Shown piece by piece: positions 34,371 through 46,262 of a DNA stretch of 64,000 bases. The stretch is from Mytilus trossulus. Taxonomy: Eukaryota; Mollusca; Bivalvia; Mytilida; Mytilidae. The stretch covers positions 73,840,457 through 73,904,456 of the forward strand of contig NC_086374.1 in assembly GCF_036588685.1 (NCBI RefSeq), read 5' to 3'. Under the pieces are notes generated by a model. The model was not told the DNA's origin. It did not search any database and was given only the letters and a program-made list of their open reading frames with translations. Position 1 is the first letter of the stretch, and each line of letters opens with the position of its first letter. Made by a program: the position numbers and the translations under genes.

Positions 34371-34562
34371 TCATTGTATGAAATTTAAAACCCGCGAGGG
34401 TATATAATTGGATTATTAAAAGTGTTCTTATTCTTATTCTTATACATCCCGTCAATGTGTTTGTATTATCTTTCATTTTTGCTGGTGTGTTTTGTATGTG
34501 CGACTTTTTGTGTTTCTTAGGTTCATTTGACGTGACTCTGTACTTTTAAAGTTCCCACCAAT

Positions 34563-34712
34563 GTGTTATTGTTCTATTATATGTCATTATGTTATTGTTC
34601 TATTATATGTCAATATGTTATTGTTCTATTATATGTCATTATGTTATTGTTCTATTATATGTCATTATTTTATTGTTCTATTATATGTCATTATGTTATT
34701 GTTCTATTTTAA
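34563..34712. repeat. 26-bp minisatellite, about 6 copies
   Basis: The unit is TTATTGTTCTATTATATGTC plus ATTATG, nearly perfect. The 26-bp period changes frame every unit, so the open frame across it is not coding evidence. Confidence 0.9.
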
Positions 34713-35039
34713 AGTTGAAAATACTTTGAACGACAAAATTATTTTACTCGCGTAGTGGTATTAACCATATGTGGATTCTCAAAAATTCTAAAGAACTTCT
34801 GGATAATTTTATATGTCGGTCTGTTTCTGCAATAAGTTCTAACATACTTTTGATTTTTTAACCCTGTGTACGACAATTTCCGATGTGATTTTTTTTTGAA
34901 AATACTTTGAACGACAAAATTATATCACATTTCTTCCTATGGAACGTTTAAATTTTATAACTTCAAACACACGGAGCAAGGCATGTGGTTTTTAAATTAG
35001 ATAGATTTTTTTGTGCTTTTTGTTAAATATATTTTTATT

Positions 35040-35340
35040 TTGAGATTGTGACACAGTGATGGCTGCTGTACCCATATTTGACTAGTTTACATATTATGTC
35101 TGTTGTGTTCACGCACCGTTGTAAATAAAATAGAATCTTATGCGACTGTCTTGCAAGTGAGAGGTTTAGCGCTGTAAAACCAGGTTCAATCTACCATTTT
35201 CTACATTTTAAAATGCCTGTACCAAGTCAGGAATATGCCAGTTGTTGTTCATTTGTTTGATGCGTGTTATCATTTTATTTTTGCTATTTGATTAGGGACT
35301 TTTTATTTTGAATTTTCCTCGGTGTTCAGTATTTTTGTGA
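35040..35340 (+). repeat. Dispersed repeat family B, copy 1
   Basis: Shares with 41095-41420 the order GGCTGCTGTACC, GTGTCTGTTGTGTTCACGCA, GAGAGGTTTAGC, AAACCAGGTTCAAT and AATGCCTGTACCAAG. The piece near 54085-54125 is a third, shorter copy, and 35545-35720 is an inverted fragment. These are probably 3' UTRs of a retroelement. The rest of 35345-36817 is AT-rich; about 35920-36000 carries the GTAGACGAAACGCGAGTCTGG repeat also seen near 47680. Confidence 0.6.
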
Positions 35341-36817
35341 TTTTTTTTTTATCTTCCATACATGTTTAGACCATTCAAGGTTAAGATCCTGGCAATGGAT
35401 TGGACAACATGGTGTTGGTACTAACAAAGCTACCGATAACATGGCGTCATTGATGGAATACCTGTTTGCAAGCAGTAATTATTTACCTGAATGTTGTTCA
35501 AAAGTGGCCTAGGATATTTCGTAGTCTAATTTCATTCTGGTTTATTTATCAGTGACAATACATATAATACATTTTTGGCAAAACCAAAAGACCAAACGCA
35601 TCAAAAGAATGGATAACAACTGTCATATTCCTGACTTGGTACAATTAGCACTGTAAAAGTAAAATAACAAAAATATTGAACTCCGAGGAAAATTTTAAAT
35701 GGAAAGTCCATAAGCAAATGGGAAAATCAAACGAAATGATAACAACTGTCATTTTCTTGACTTGAAAGTTAGTCTAGTTAAAAAAATTCGTTTGTGTCTC
35801 TCCAGTGACAGTGTTTATTACTTTACCTTAATTACACGCTATTAATGTTAAATGCAATGTAATTAATTATGTGTTTGTCAGCTATCTTATAATGTTATGT
35901 GCATCAAGTACATCAACGGTTTTGTGAGTCTTATGTAGACGAAACGCGAGTCTGGCTTACTAAATTATTATCCTGGTACCTTTGATAACCTTTGATAACT
36001 ATTGTATCATAATATTCCTAGTCAATGAATCCTCAAGTAGATTTTTCCTCATTCTAGGCTTTTCAGATATATTTATAGAGAAAACATGGTGTAAGTTGTC
36101 AAGTCAAAAGAAAAGTGTGCAGTAGTTTGGTCAAAATTGTCGCACGCTATCGATTTGTAAAAGTAGGCAATGAAGTACGTTTCTCAGTTATGATTTTAAC
36201 ATCAACTGATTGAGACAGACTTTCCACTTTTACTTGAAAAATGTTTTAATACTGAAAACCAGAAAAAAATCACAATGTATTAAACACAATTTTTAAACTT
36301 GCGACGACCTCACGGCATTTGCAGTTTTGTATACCTTTTCTCGATTGACACTCTGTATTAAACGACAGTTTTAAAAAGATTAATGAAAAATAAATGGGCT
36401 ATGTTACAGATTTGCTTAAATTTTGCATACAATTTTGGCTCGTGTAAAGTATAACTGAAAATCGAAAACATTATGCAATTATGAAATTTTACTGATTGAT
36501 TTTTTTTCAGAGTATGATAACATTTGTAATGAAACCACATAATAATCGGCAACAATCCTTCTTAAATTTGTCGTAAACTCATTAATCTCTGATTTCTACG
36601 TCAAATGTTTTTCTTTAGAACTATATATTGTAGAAAAATGCATCTTTTTCGATGTTCAACAAGCCAAGATTGTATGCAAAATTATAGCAGAATAAGTTGT
36701 GTAGCCCATTTACATCTCCCTTGATCTTAAAATAATAGAAGCTTAAACTTTGCGTGTCAAAATACTAATGATATCACTTTTCTAAAAAAAAAAAACACTT
36801 TTCCTATGAATAAACTT

Positions 36818-39800
36818 TCAGTCATCATAATATTCCCAATTACTTGAGTCTGAATAATACTCCTGATAATCAGCACTATAAGATCCATCGCTATAATTGT
36901 TGTCGTAACTCAAATTCTCGTAAAAATCGTCACTGCTGTCTTCATAAGGATTCACTTTTCGATTTAAAACATCTATATCTGTTTGCTTTTTATGCATTAC
37001 TCTGACATCCTTGATGCCTTTAGAACCATGACCATCCGATGAATCATAATCGTAGTACTCCTTACTGTCCCATGTATAATCATTATTATCAGTATATTCA
37101 TACGTGGCATAATCTTCTGGTTCCTTGTTAACTGTTTTAATTGTCTTTTGTTTAATTACTACTTTACGCACTGGTTGTGAAATACGAATATTTTCAGAAG
37201 AAGCAGAGTCTGAGGTAACATAGGTTTCAGAACTATAACCGCATTCACTGCTATCTGACGAATCACAATCAGCACTGTCTTCATAAGTCGATTCATCAGA
37301 GTAGTCTACCCCTTTTGTAAAGGATTTCCCCTCAGTTTTGTTTTGCTTTGTATTATTTGTTTTCATTTGATATGGTATACGGTTAGGTAATTTTAGCTTT
37401 GACAATATTACATTACTTTTCGATTTCCTATTTTGTTCAGATGTTAAATCTTCATCACTTTCCCAATGACCCTTGTCTGAACTTTCCCAATCGCTACTGT
37501 CGGAATCAAAATGAGACCACTTTTTCAATTGAAGTGGTGTTTTAATTGCGTTCAATTGTGAAACTTTGTGATTATTTCGTTTACTTGCACTTAACTGTGT
37601 AGCTGTAGAACTAGTTTCTTTAGTTGCGCTTAACTGTGTATCTGTAGTATTATTTGGGTTAGTTGCGCTATTGAACTGGGGGCGGCGTTTCGATTTCAAT
37701 GCCGCTTTTCTTAGTATGTTAGGTCTTAATTGCCTCGCGTCTGAATCGTCTTCCTCATGATTATTTTGTCTAGTTGTCATTCTCCGCCGATGTAGTATTG
37801 ATGTAATAGGGCTAAAATCTACCTCTTCCGTATTGTCCTGTTCACCACCTGTATCCTTCTGCTCAGTGTTCCCACTTGTTTTTGCATTTGCACTTTCACT
37901 TAAAAATTCAACTTTATTTTCCATTTGATCAGTTCTATCGATATCATTATCTGTACCCGTCAGCATAGTATTTCCACTTGTTCTCTCATTTGCACTTTCA
38001 TCTAAAAACTCAAATCTATTTTCCATTTGATCAGTTCTAACATTACCACTATCTGTACCCGTCAGCACAGCATTATTACTTGTTCTTTCATTTGTACTTT
38101 CACCTAAAAATTCAACTCTATTTTTCAATTGATCAGTCAAATCGATACCAAAATCATTCTCTTCATTTCCGTCAGATTTTGTTATTTGATTATCATTATT
38201 CGTTAAAGGGCTCTCTCGTGGTGATTCTATCTGTACCACAGCGGCAGTATTCGAAAAAGATTTAGACACATCTGGAATTTGCGATTCAGACAACTTATTA
38301 AATACTGCCTTATTATCATTATTGTTATTATTATTATCATTGCTTACGGAACTCCCTCCACTTAGTACAATGTTTAATGCATTGTTTTTCGAACTCCCGG
38401 CGTTTGGTACAATGTTTAATGCATTGTTTATAATATTACCTCCATTTGGTACAATATTTAATGCATTGTTTACTGGACTAGCTCTAGTTGTTATAGGATT
38501 TGCTGCACTTTTAACGGTATTAACCATCTCTGATAAAATATATACTGCCTTGTTTGCATCATTACCGCTGTTTGGTATAATTTTTACTGCATTGTTTCCG
38601 GGATTACCACTAACAGTTATAGTATTATCTGCACTGAGAAGGGAATTTCTTGTCTTTGATACAGTTTTTACTGCATTTTCTACAGGACTGCCACTTACTT
38701 TTACAGGGTTTGCTGCACGGTTAATGGAAGTTATCTTCTCTGATACAATGTTTACTACCTTGTTGACGGTTCTACCTCTGTTTGGAACAATCTTTACTGC
38801 ATTGTTTCTGGGACTGCCCCTAACTGTTACAGTATTTATTGGTCTGTTTACGGTATTTCTGGTCTTTGATGCAATTTTTACTGCATTGTTTCCGACACTA
38901 CCACTAACGGCTATAGTTTTAACTGCACTGCGTACGGAATTTCTCGTATTTGATGCAGTTTTTACTGCATTGTTTACAGGACTACCACTTACTTTTACAG
39001 GGTTTGTTGCACGGTTAAAGGAACTTCCCTTCTCAGATACAATGTTTACTACCTTGTTGACGGTTCTACCTCTGTTTGGAATAATCTTTACTGCATTGTT
39101 TTCAGGACTACCACTAACTGCAATAGTATTTACTGCTCTGTTTACGGAATTCCCAGTCTTTGATGGAGTTATGACTTCATTGTTTACACGAATTCGCCTT
39201 ACTGTTACAGTATTTACTGCTCTGTTTACGGAATTTCCCGTCGGTGATGGAGTTATGACTTCATTGTTTACACGATTACGCCTCACTGTAACAGTATTTA
39301 CTGCTCTGTTTACGGAATTTGCCGTCTTCGATGGAGTTATGACTTTATTGTTTACACGATTACGCCTTACTGTAACAGTATTTACTGCTCTGTTTACGGA
39401 ATTTGACGTCTTTGATGGAGTTATCACTTTATTGTTTACACGACTTCGCCTTACTGTTACAGTATTTACTGCTCTGTTCACGGAATTTCCCGTCGGTGAT
39501 GGAGTTATGACTTCATTGTTTACACGATTACGCCTTACTGTAACAGTATTTACTGCTCTGTTTAAGGAATTTGCCGTCTTTGATGGAGTTATGACTTTAT
39601 TGTTTACACGACTTCGCCTTACCGTTACAGTATTTACTGCTCTGTGTACGGAATTTCCCGCCGTTGATGGAGGTTTGACTTCATTGTTTACACGATAACG
39701 CCTTACTGTAACAGTATTTACTGTTCTGTTTACGGAATTTCCCGTTGTTGATGGAGTTATGACTTCATTGTTTACACGATTACGCTTTACTGTAACAGTA

Positions 39801-42800
39801 TTTACTGTTCTGTTTACGGAATTTCCCGTCGTTGATGGAGTTATGACTTCATTGTTTACACGACTACGCCTTACTGTTACAGTTTTTGATGGAGTTTTGA
39901 CTTCATTGCTTACGGGACTTCCCCTAACTGTTACAGTATTTACTGCTCTGTTTACGGAATTTCTCGTCGTAGATGGTGTTTTGCCTTCATTATTTACACG
40001 ACTACTCCTTACTGTTACAGTATTTACTGCTCTGTTCACGATATTTTTCGTCGTAGATGGTGTTTTGACTTCATTATTAACACGACTATGCATAATTGTT
40101 ACATTATTTACTGCTCTGTTAACGGAACTTCCTGTCTTTGATGCAGTGTTAACTGCATTGTTTACGGGCGTACCTCTAGTTGTAACAGGATTTAATGCTC
40201 TGTTTATAAAACTTTTTCTGTTTAAAATTGCATTGTTTATGGAACTACCTTTAATTGAAACAGAAAGAGTGTTTACTGAATTGTTTAGGACACTTTCTCT
40301 CTTTGGTACAATCATTACTGCATTGCTTACGGAATTTCCTCTGTCTGACACAGTCTTAAATGCTTTGTTAACAACGGTAGGAGATATCAGCCCATTTGAT
40401 TTGCTTGATTCAGATACTCGATGGAACATTTCCATATTTTTATTATTAGCACCATTTAAAAGCAATTTTCCATTTGATGCAGGAAATAATTCATTCTTTT
40501 TACTTTTCATTTCATTGATATCATCTATTATTATTCCGTTCGCATTTTTGATACCGTTTCTGATTCTTAGTTTCTTTGCAGTGCGTACACGTGGTCGAAA
40601 CTGTCTTTTGCTCAGTTCGTTTTGAGACTTCAGAATTTTTTCTAAATTTCCAGGTTTGCGCTCTATAAATGGCCTTCTCGTTGCACGTCTAGTATTATTG
40701 CGTACTGGAACTAAAATAGAAAAAAAACTCAATTCTCATATGTTGTTATGCCAGTCATTCCAGTACTTAAAACTTTTTACTTGACTGTTACCACTGATTT
40801 TTTTTTGTGAATTCCATTTGACGTGAATCTGTAATTATGCCTTTCGTCATATATTGACCGACAACATAATTTATTTCTACCTGTGTGACGACCAACGCGC
40901 GATTCTACGTCAAAGAGAATGTTAATCTAACCATGTGTTTGTAAGGTTAAGGATTCGGTCCCTGTACTTAAAATCTTTCCATCCTTTAGAGGTGGATTTA
41001 CATATATAAATAAAATCGTAAAATAACAAAGCAAAACGAGGTTGTTCAATTTGATGTATGCCTTTTTGTACTTCTTTGTTACATTAGTTTGTTTTTATTT
41101 GGAGTAAGATTATAACACAATGTTGACTGCTGTACCTCTATTTTTGACATATTTACCTATTGTGTCTGTTTTGTTCACGCATTTTTGTCAATATAATGGA
41201 ATTTATTGCGACCGTCATACAACTGAGAGGTTTAGCTTGCTATAAAACCAGGTTCAATTCACCATTTTCTACATAAGAAAATGCCTGTACCAAGTTAGGA
41301 ATATGACAGTTGTTATCCATTTGTTTGATGTGTTTGATGTGTTTGAGGTTTTGAATTTTGACTTAAGACTTTTCTTTTGAATTTTACTCGGAGTTCAGTA
41401 TTTTTGTGATTTTACTTTTCATAATACCGATTAGAATTGTACGTAGATAACTTACGAACTATATTGATTTTATGTACAAAAATATTTGAAGAACAAACTT
41501 CCAATTACAGAAAATATGTCTTATCATAAACACCATTATTCCTCACGTTATCACAAAACCCCATGATTAATGTGCGAAATTCATGAAAAAAAACGATGAA
41601 TTTCACAATTCCCTGAATAATAAAGGGGTTTTGCATTAATATCATGAAAATAGATCCGAGCAGATTTTTTTTTATTGCATGAGCATATCTAATGATACTG
41701 GAATTAAAGAGAGAAATAAAAATGCTCAGACACTAGACCTGAATCTGTTTTGGAAGGAAATGCGTGAGTACGGCACATTCACGGTATCACAATAATCTAA
41801 CGAAAAAGATAAATATGCTAATACTTACTGGAGGTGTGTCGAGATAATTTAATAGTTAAAGCCGATTTTTCGTTCCCTATTGTTAACTTGTTACTTTTTT
41901 ATGAAGGGGAAGTTCTCTTGCACAATTGTACGTTGTTTATATATCACAACTTACCACATATTCATTAAAACCTTTATTAAATTCTTCTATAGATATAGCG
42001 ATTGGGTTTGCAAGTTTTGTTGTACCGTTACACTGGGGAATATAATGAATAAAACAAAAGAAATTTACCTCTTTTAAAAAGAGTCGAGAAAAAGAACATA
42101 TGACTTGTATGCAGCGATTTCCTATGTCATCAAAATCATGCACCTCCATACCAGAACCTAATCTTTTAATATTAGCACTAATTACGTCGTACAATAGGCA
42201 CCCATTGCGTAACGAGACAAGAAGAAAACGTTCAAAATACAGTAAGCTAAATCTTCTCATTGGAGAATGTCGAAAAATTCGTAAACGTTTTTGTTTGATA
42301 CAATATGGCGTTATCAAATTGTCATTCATATTTCAGAAAATTATATTTTAAGAGATTATAATTTTATTATTTTCTAATCCGGCTAGTATTCATTCATATT
42401 CATTCATGTTGATATTGGCTTTAACCTAGCATTCATTAACTGTGAGTATTCTCAGATCTGTACTGTTTATTTTCAATGTTCATGTGTGTGATTTGTTGTT
42501 CTGTACTTTGTATCAATCGGATAAGATAGGCCCTTTCCAACTAGATTTATCTTTTTCTTATGTTTTACTGTTACACCACTGTCCAAGATTCAAAACCAAT
42601 GTATCATTTCACCGGAATTTGAATAGCAACGAAGCGCTGAAGGAAAAAGAGAAAAAATAAACAAGGTATGCATCCTTCAATCTAAACAGTTTCTACTGTT
42701 CTGATTATGTGAACGTCCGTGAAACTATTTTGGATAGATAGAGCTTTACTTTTTTATATCAACAAGTAGCATACAAAAACAAGGTTTTGTGGAACACGTC

Positions 42801-45110
42801 AAAACTGTCAATCGCCCTCCGACGTACCGCTGGTCAGATATTCAACTGTTTTTCATTCTTTTTCATGACTAATATTATGATAGTATGACATCATATTTAC
42901 TGAAATTTTCTTCCAAAAATATGTTTTATAAAGAATATCGATGAAAGCCTAATACGTCTAGGGTACGCTAACTTGCTCGTGTGTACAACAATTTACAGTA
43001 CGACAACTGTCCAACTGTATAGCAACGTAATTGTTAAAAAAGAAATCAAAAAGCCGTCCTCTTCTTCTAGAATTAGTATCAAATGCCTATTTACCCATTC
43101 TATTTCTAATACATTCGAGTTGAAATCCGTATGAGATAATGTAATGTAGTCAATTTTAAAACATTTGACATATGAAAAAACAGTTTATGTTTTCTCCCTG
43201 TCATAACATTTTGACATTAATTTTTTTTAGAATAAATTAAGCGTTTTCAATTTTAATACGATACATAAAAAAGGCGAAAATGTTTTGACTATATCTTTTA
43301 TACTTTTGCTGTGTCTTTGACAGGTTAAATGACAGCTGTCATTTACAAAAAGATTCAAACGATATTTTACATACACGTTTTATGATAACTACGACTTATT
43401 TGAACTACTCTAACCTTGTGAGAAAATCTTTTTATACACACTTAAGAATAACCCGCCTTACACTTTGATTATCCCTGTATCATCGTAATGGTTACGCGGA
43501 AAAAAGTCTGTTCCCCATTAGCCCTCTTTAAACAGGACTTGTATTCAGTTTGACGTCAGTGACTTATAGTATAGTTAATCCGCTTCATTCGGACTCTGTT
43601 GGTTATCATATCACATCTCCTTATCTTATAAATATTATTGACTAATTTTTAAAGGCAACTACAACCAGCATGTTAGTTCAACGAACATTTCTAACAAAAA
43701 ACAACAACATTCTTCTCTATTAAAAAAAACTAGGTAAAAACGCGCGACTTATGATCAAGTCGAGTGACAGACAGTTCGTGGTTCTGTTGTGCTTTTTTTG
43801 TGTGCTGTCCTTTTTTTACGTTTTCGTTTGTAGTCTGTGGTTAGCATGTCGAAATGTACTATTGTATTGTTTATTTGTGTACTGCTCTGTCCTGAATGTT
43901 CTTGCATTTGTTTGTTCTGTATTCCTGTCACGTAGTGTTGTTATTTTAGTGTTATATTTAACATTTCCATAAATGCGCCAGGTTTGGATAGCTAACAAAA
44001 CCCAGGTTCAACCCACCATCTTTTTCCAAATCAGAAAAATGGCAGTTGTTATCTTATATTTCGTTTCTATTTGTTTTGTCTTATTGTTGATGTGTTTCCA
44101 TCGGTTTTAGTGTGTAACCCTCAATCGATTTATTACTTTCGAACAGCGGTGCTTTCATTTATACTGATTGGAGTTTTTGAAATAATATTGCTATAAAACA
44201 TCTTGATTTTCACACTATGCTTAAGATGTTTTGTGCCTCCTCACGATGATTTTGATTATTCATACACGTTCGTTCTCATACAAGAAAATGTTAACGGATG
44301 CAGAAATTGGAACCGTTTTACATAACACGTTTCTTTGATTAATTGTCTATAAAAAAGATGTGGTGTTAGTGCCAATGAAACAACTGTACATTCAAGTCAC
44401 AATTTTTTTTTTATATCTGATGACAAATTGTCCGATGGCTGTGATAGTTATATAATCCAAATTACACATTTAAAAGCTTGCGATAGATTTGCTAAAGTTA
44501 AACTACAATTTGAGTTCAAAAACTTTCAATGGTTTGTTATTTTCTACTTGCCCGTTACTCATCTTTAAATTCAAACTTGTTTCTGAATCTACAAAACTAT
44601 CAAAATGTCATTGTGCAAAAACTGATAATAATGTCACTTCAATAGGGGATGGATGGATTTTCATTTTTAGTACGTTTTTAACATATTGCACAAGATTGCG
44701 TACGCTTGTGACCAATAATGCTAAAAAATCGAGTTACCTCCAACTGCTATGTCGTGATCTTAAAGGTTTCCGAATCGCTCCTTTATGGAGTTCAATTACA
44801 AGACTTCGACTCCATTATAACATGAAATGTACATAACAAATTGCTTTAATTCCGTACACAAAATATGTGTATAGTTTGTTTGCTACGTTTAAAATGAATA
44901 ATAGAAATTTAGGAATGTTATGACATATTATAAAATATGTGAATATATAATTTTTCATGAAATTATATTAATTTGTATGAATTCTACGTGATTAAAGTGA
45001 ATATGATGCACAAGATAATATTGATTCCACAATGAAAAAATAGACTTACGTTCATGACTTATTTGAATTAAAATCACAGACAAGTAACACAAATAAATCC
45101 AAATGTCCAT
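36818..45110 (-). CDS. Secreted 1,392-residue repeat protein, five exons, not recognised
   Basis: Minus-strand exons in order: 45110-45050 (ATG), 42157-42069, 42032-41955, 41886-41829, 40710-36818 (stop TGA). Phases are 1, 0, 0, 1 and all introns are GT-AG. Exon 1 encodes a signal peptide, MDIWIYLCYLSVILIQISHE. Residues 22-95 form a small domain with three Cys (NRCIQVICSF, then ECNGTT, an N-glycosylation sequon). Basic stretches follow (RRATRRP near 103-109). About 203-883 is a 14-residue repeat of the form SxVNNAVxTxSxTx, often paired as 28-residue units with RR. About 955-1048 holds three copies of a 33-residue repeat (RTDQMENKVEFLSES). The rest is acidic Ser/Asp/Glu/Tyr-rich, ending NWEYYDD. 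I do not recognise a family. Basic repeats plus an acidic tail in a secreted mollusc protein suggest an extracellular matrix such as shell or byssus, which is inference. The weakest junctions are the acceptors at 42158 and 41887. Confidence 0.75.
38345..40390 (-). repeat. Coding tandem repeat, 42-bp base period in 84-bp units
   Basis: This DNA encodes the 14-residue repeats of the secreted protein. The best-kept block (about 39150-40040) has 84-bp units reading NSVNRAVNTVTVRR then SRVNNEVITPSKTG. Outer units keep only the VNNAV core. All length changes preserve the frame. Confidence 0.85.
41095..41420 (+). repeat. Dispersed repeat family B, copy 2, in intron 4 of the secreted protein gene
   Basis: Diverged copy of 35040-35340 in the same orientation, ending GAGTTCAGTATTTTTGTGAT like copy 1. 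Confidence 0.6.
42158..45049 (-). other. First intron of the secreted protein gene
   Basis: 2.9-kb intron with no further exon that fits the phases. It holds dispersed pieces: about 43780-44160 resembles the T-rich retroelement 3' UTRs (CAGGTTCAACCCACCAT, TTCGAACAGCGGTGC), and 44358-44410 repeats the family at 333-470. The plus-strand frame at 44489-44836 is unexplained. Confidence 0.45.
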
Positions 45111-45790
45111 TGTTTAAAGTAGGTAAAAGCAAGGTATTTAATTGCTTATAATAATTAAGATGATGAACATTTAGTCAAGACTTATAAATTCAATTCACGT
45201 ACTAGCTACATGTACTACAACATGTGTGTAATTAATTTTAATCAAATATCTAGTGTAGCTATACAATTAGCAAATAGACATCTATATTTTACATAATTTA
45301 AAGTATTCAAATTATATGTGAAAACTGCAGCAGTTTCGTGATTAGCTGTCAAATTCATGTTCACCAAAATGATCCAAATTAACCTATCTGATTTATGACT
45401 AACTTAGATGTATTACTCAAATTACCAAAAAAGTAAAATATACAACAAAATAAAAATAAACAATACACAAATTCGCTATAGTATTTCAGTGTTTCGTGCG
45501 TATTTTATAATTAATGTAGACGCCATCTAATTATCTATCGCGATCACATCTGAAGACTATCGTTGGTCATATATAACCCAATATAAACATAAATGAACAT
45601 ATACATTGAAAGACAATTAACAACGTGAAATCGTATGATGATGTTTGTTCATGGTCTGTTTGATTATATGTATATGTAAATCATTGTTTTATCTGTATAA
45701 GAATGATCTTTTGTGAGCTATATCAGACAACAAAATTGTTACTCCTAACGTAACCATTTGTTTCATTTGGACATGCTTTTGTTTTTAATG

Positions 45791-46262
45791 TGTAGCGGGG
45801 TTGCTTCCCCTCAATACAGGTAGAACATATAAAACCAGTCTTAATCAACTGAGCTTGGGAATCGATTCTTTGGCTCAGTGGGTTAATGCACTAACTGTCA
45901 TGCAGACGACCGGGGTTCGAATTCCGGTGGTGACGATATGAATTGTAGAGTAGATACGTGCTCTCCGGTTACATTTGGCGCCCGACTAAAAAACCCACGA
46001 TGGTTATCTAGAGTATAGCCAGGGTTTGTGTTGTTTAGAGTCATATGTAAAGATATGATACTCTTGTGGTGGGGGAATAGTGTAGTGTGGTTGCTTCCCC
46101 TCAGTACAATTAGAACATATAAAGCCAGTCTTAATCAACTGAGTAGGGAATCGATTATTTGGCTCAGTGGGTTAATGCACTGACTGTCATGCAGACGACC
46201 GAGTTCGAATCCCGGTGGTGACGATATGAATTTGTAGAGTAGATACGAGCTCTCCGGTTACA
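45791..46262 (+). repeat. tRNA-derived SINE in tandem duplication (290-bp period)
   Basis: 45791-46080 and 46081-46262 are two direct copies. Each contains a tRNA-like part (near 45870-45935 and 46159-46224) with an A-box-like TTGGCTCAGTGGGTTAATGC and a B-box-like GGTTCGAATTCC (GAGTTCGAATCCC in copy 2). No acceptor stem folds well, so it is a SINE head rather than a working tRNA gene. Copy 2 stops inside the unit at CTCTCCGGTTAC. Confidence 0.75.

Noticed and set aside
34561-34755. Cys/Tyr/Leu-rich hydrophobic repeat peptide
   Set aside because: Read-through of a 26-bp minisatellite that shifts frame each unit.
38322-40625. Two long plus-strand open frames (458 and 288 codons) rich in Leu/Phe/Thr, opposite the repeat exon
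   Set aside because: They mirror the coding repeat on the minus strand. The frame is open because the repeat lacks the sense triplets that give antisense stops; they are interrupted where a single AAT to TAT change (Asn to Tyr in RRYRVNN) creates TAA. No splice sites, signal or start context, and the minus strand has the signal peptide and matching phases.
41937-42329. A 130-codon minus-strand frame taken as one protein
   Set aside because: It fuses two real exons (42157-42069 and 42032-41955) through an intron that has GTAAAT and a T-rich CCCCAG end; upstream of 42157 it reads intron.
44489-44836. 115-codon plus-strand frame in intron 1 of the secreted gene
   Set aside because: No start context, domain or splice support; could be chance in AT-rich DNA.
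45870-45935. Possible functional tRNA gene
   Set aside because: Box-like motifs are present but no acceptor stem or clean anticodon arm forms, and the unit continues into SINE body in two tandem copies.
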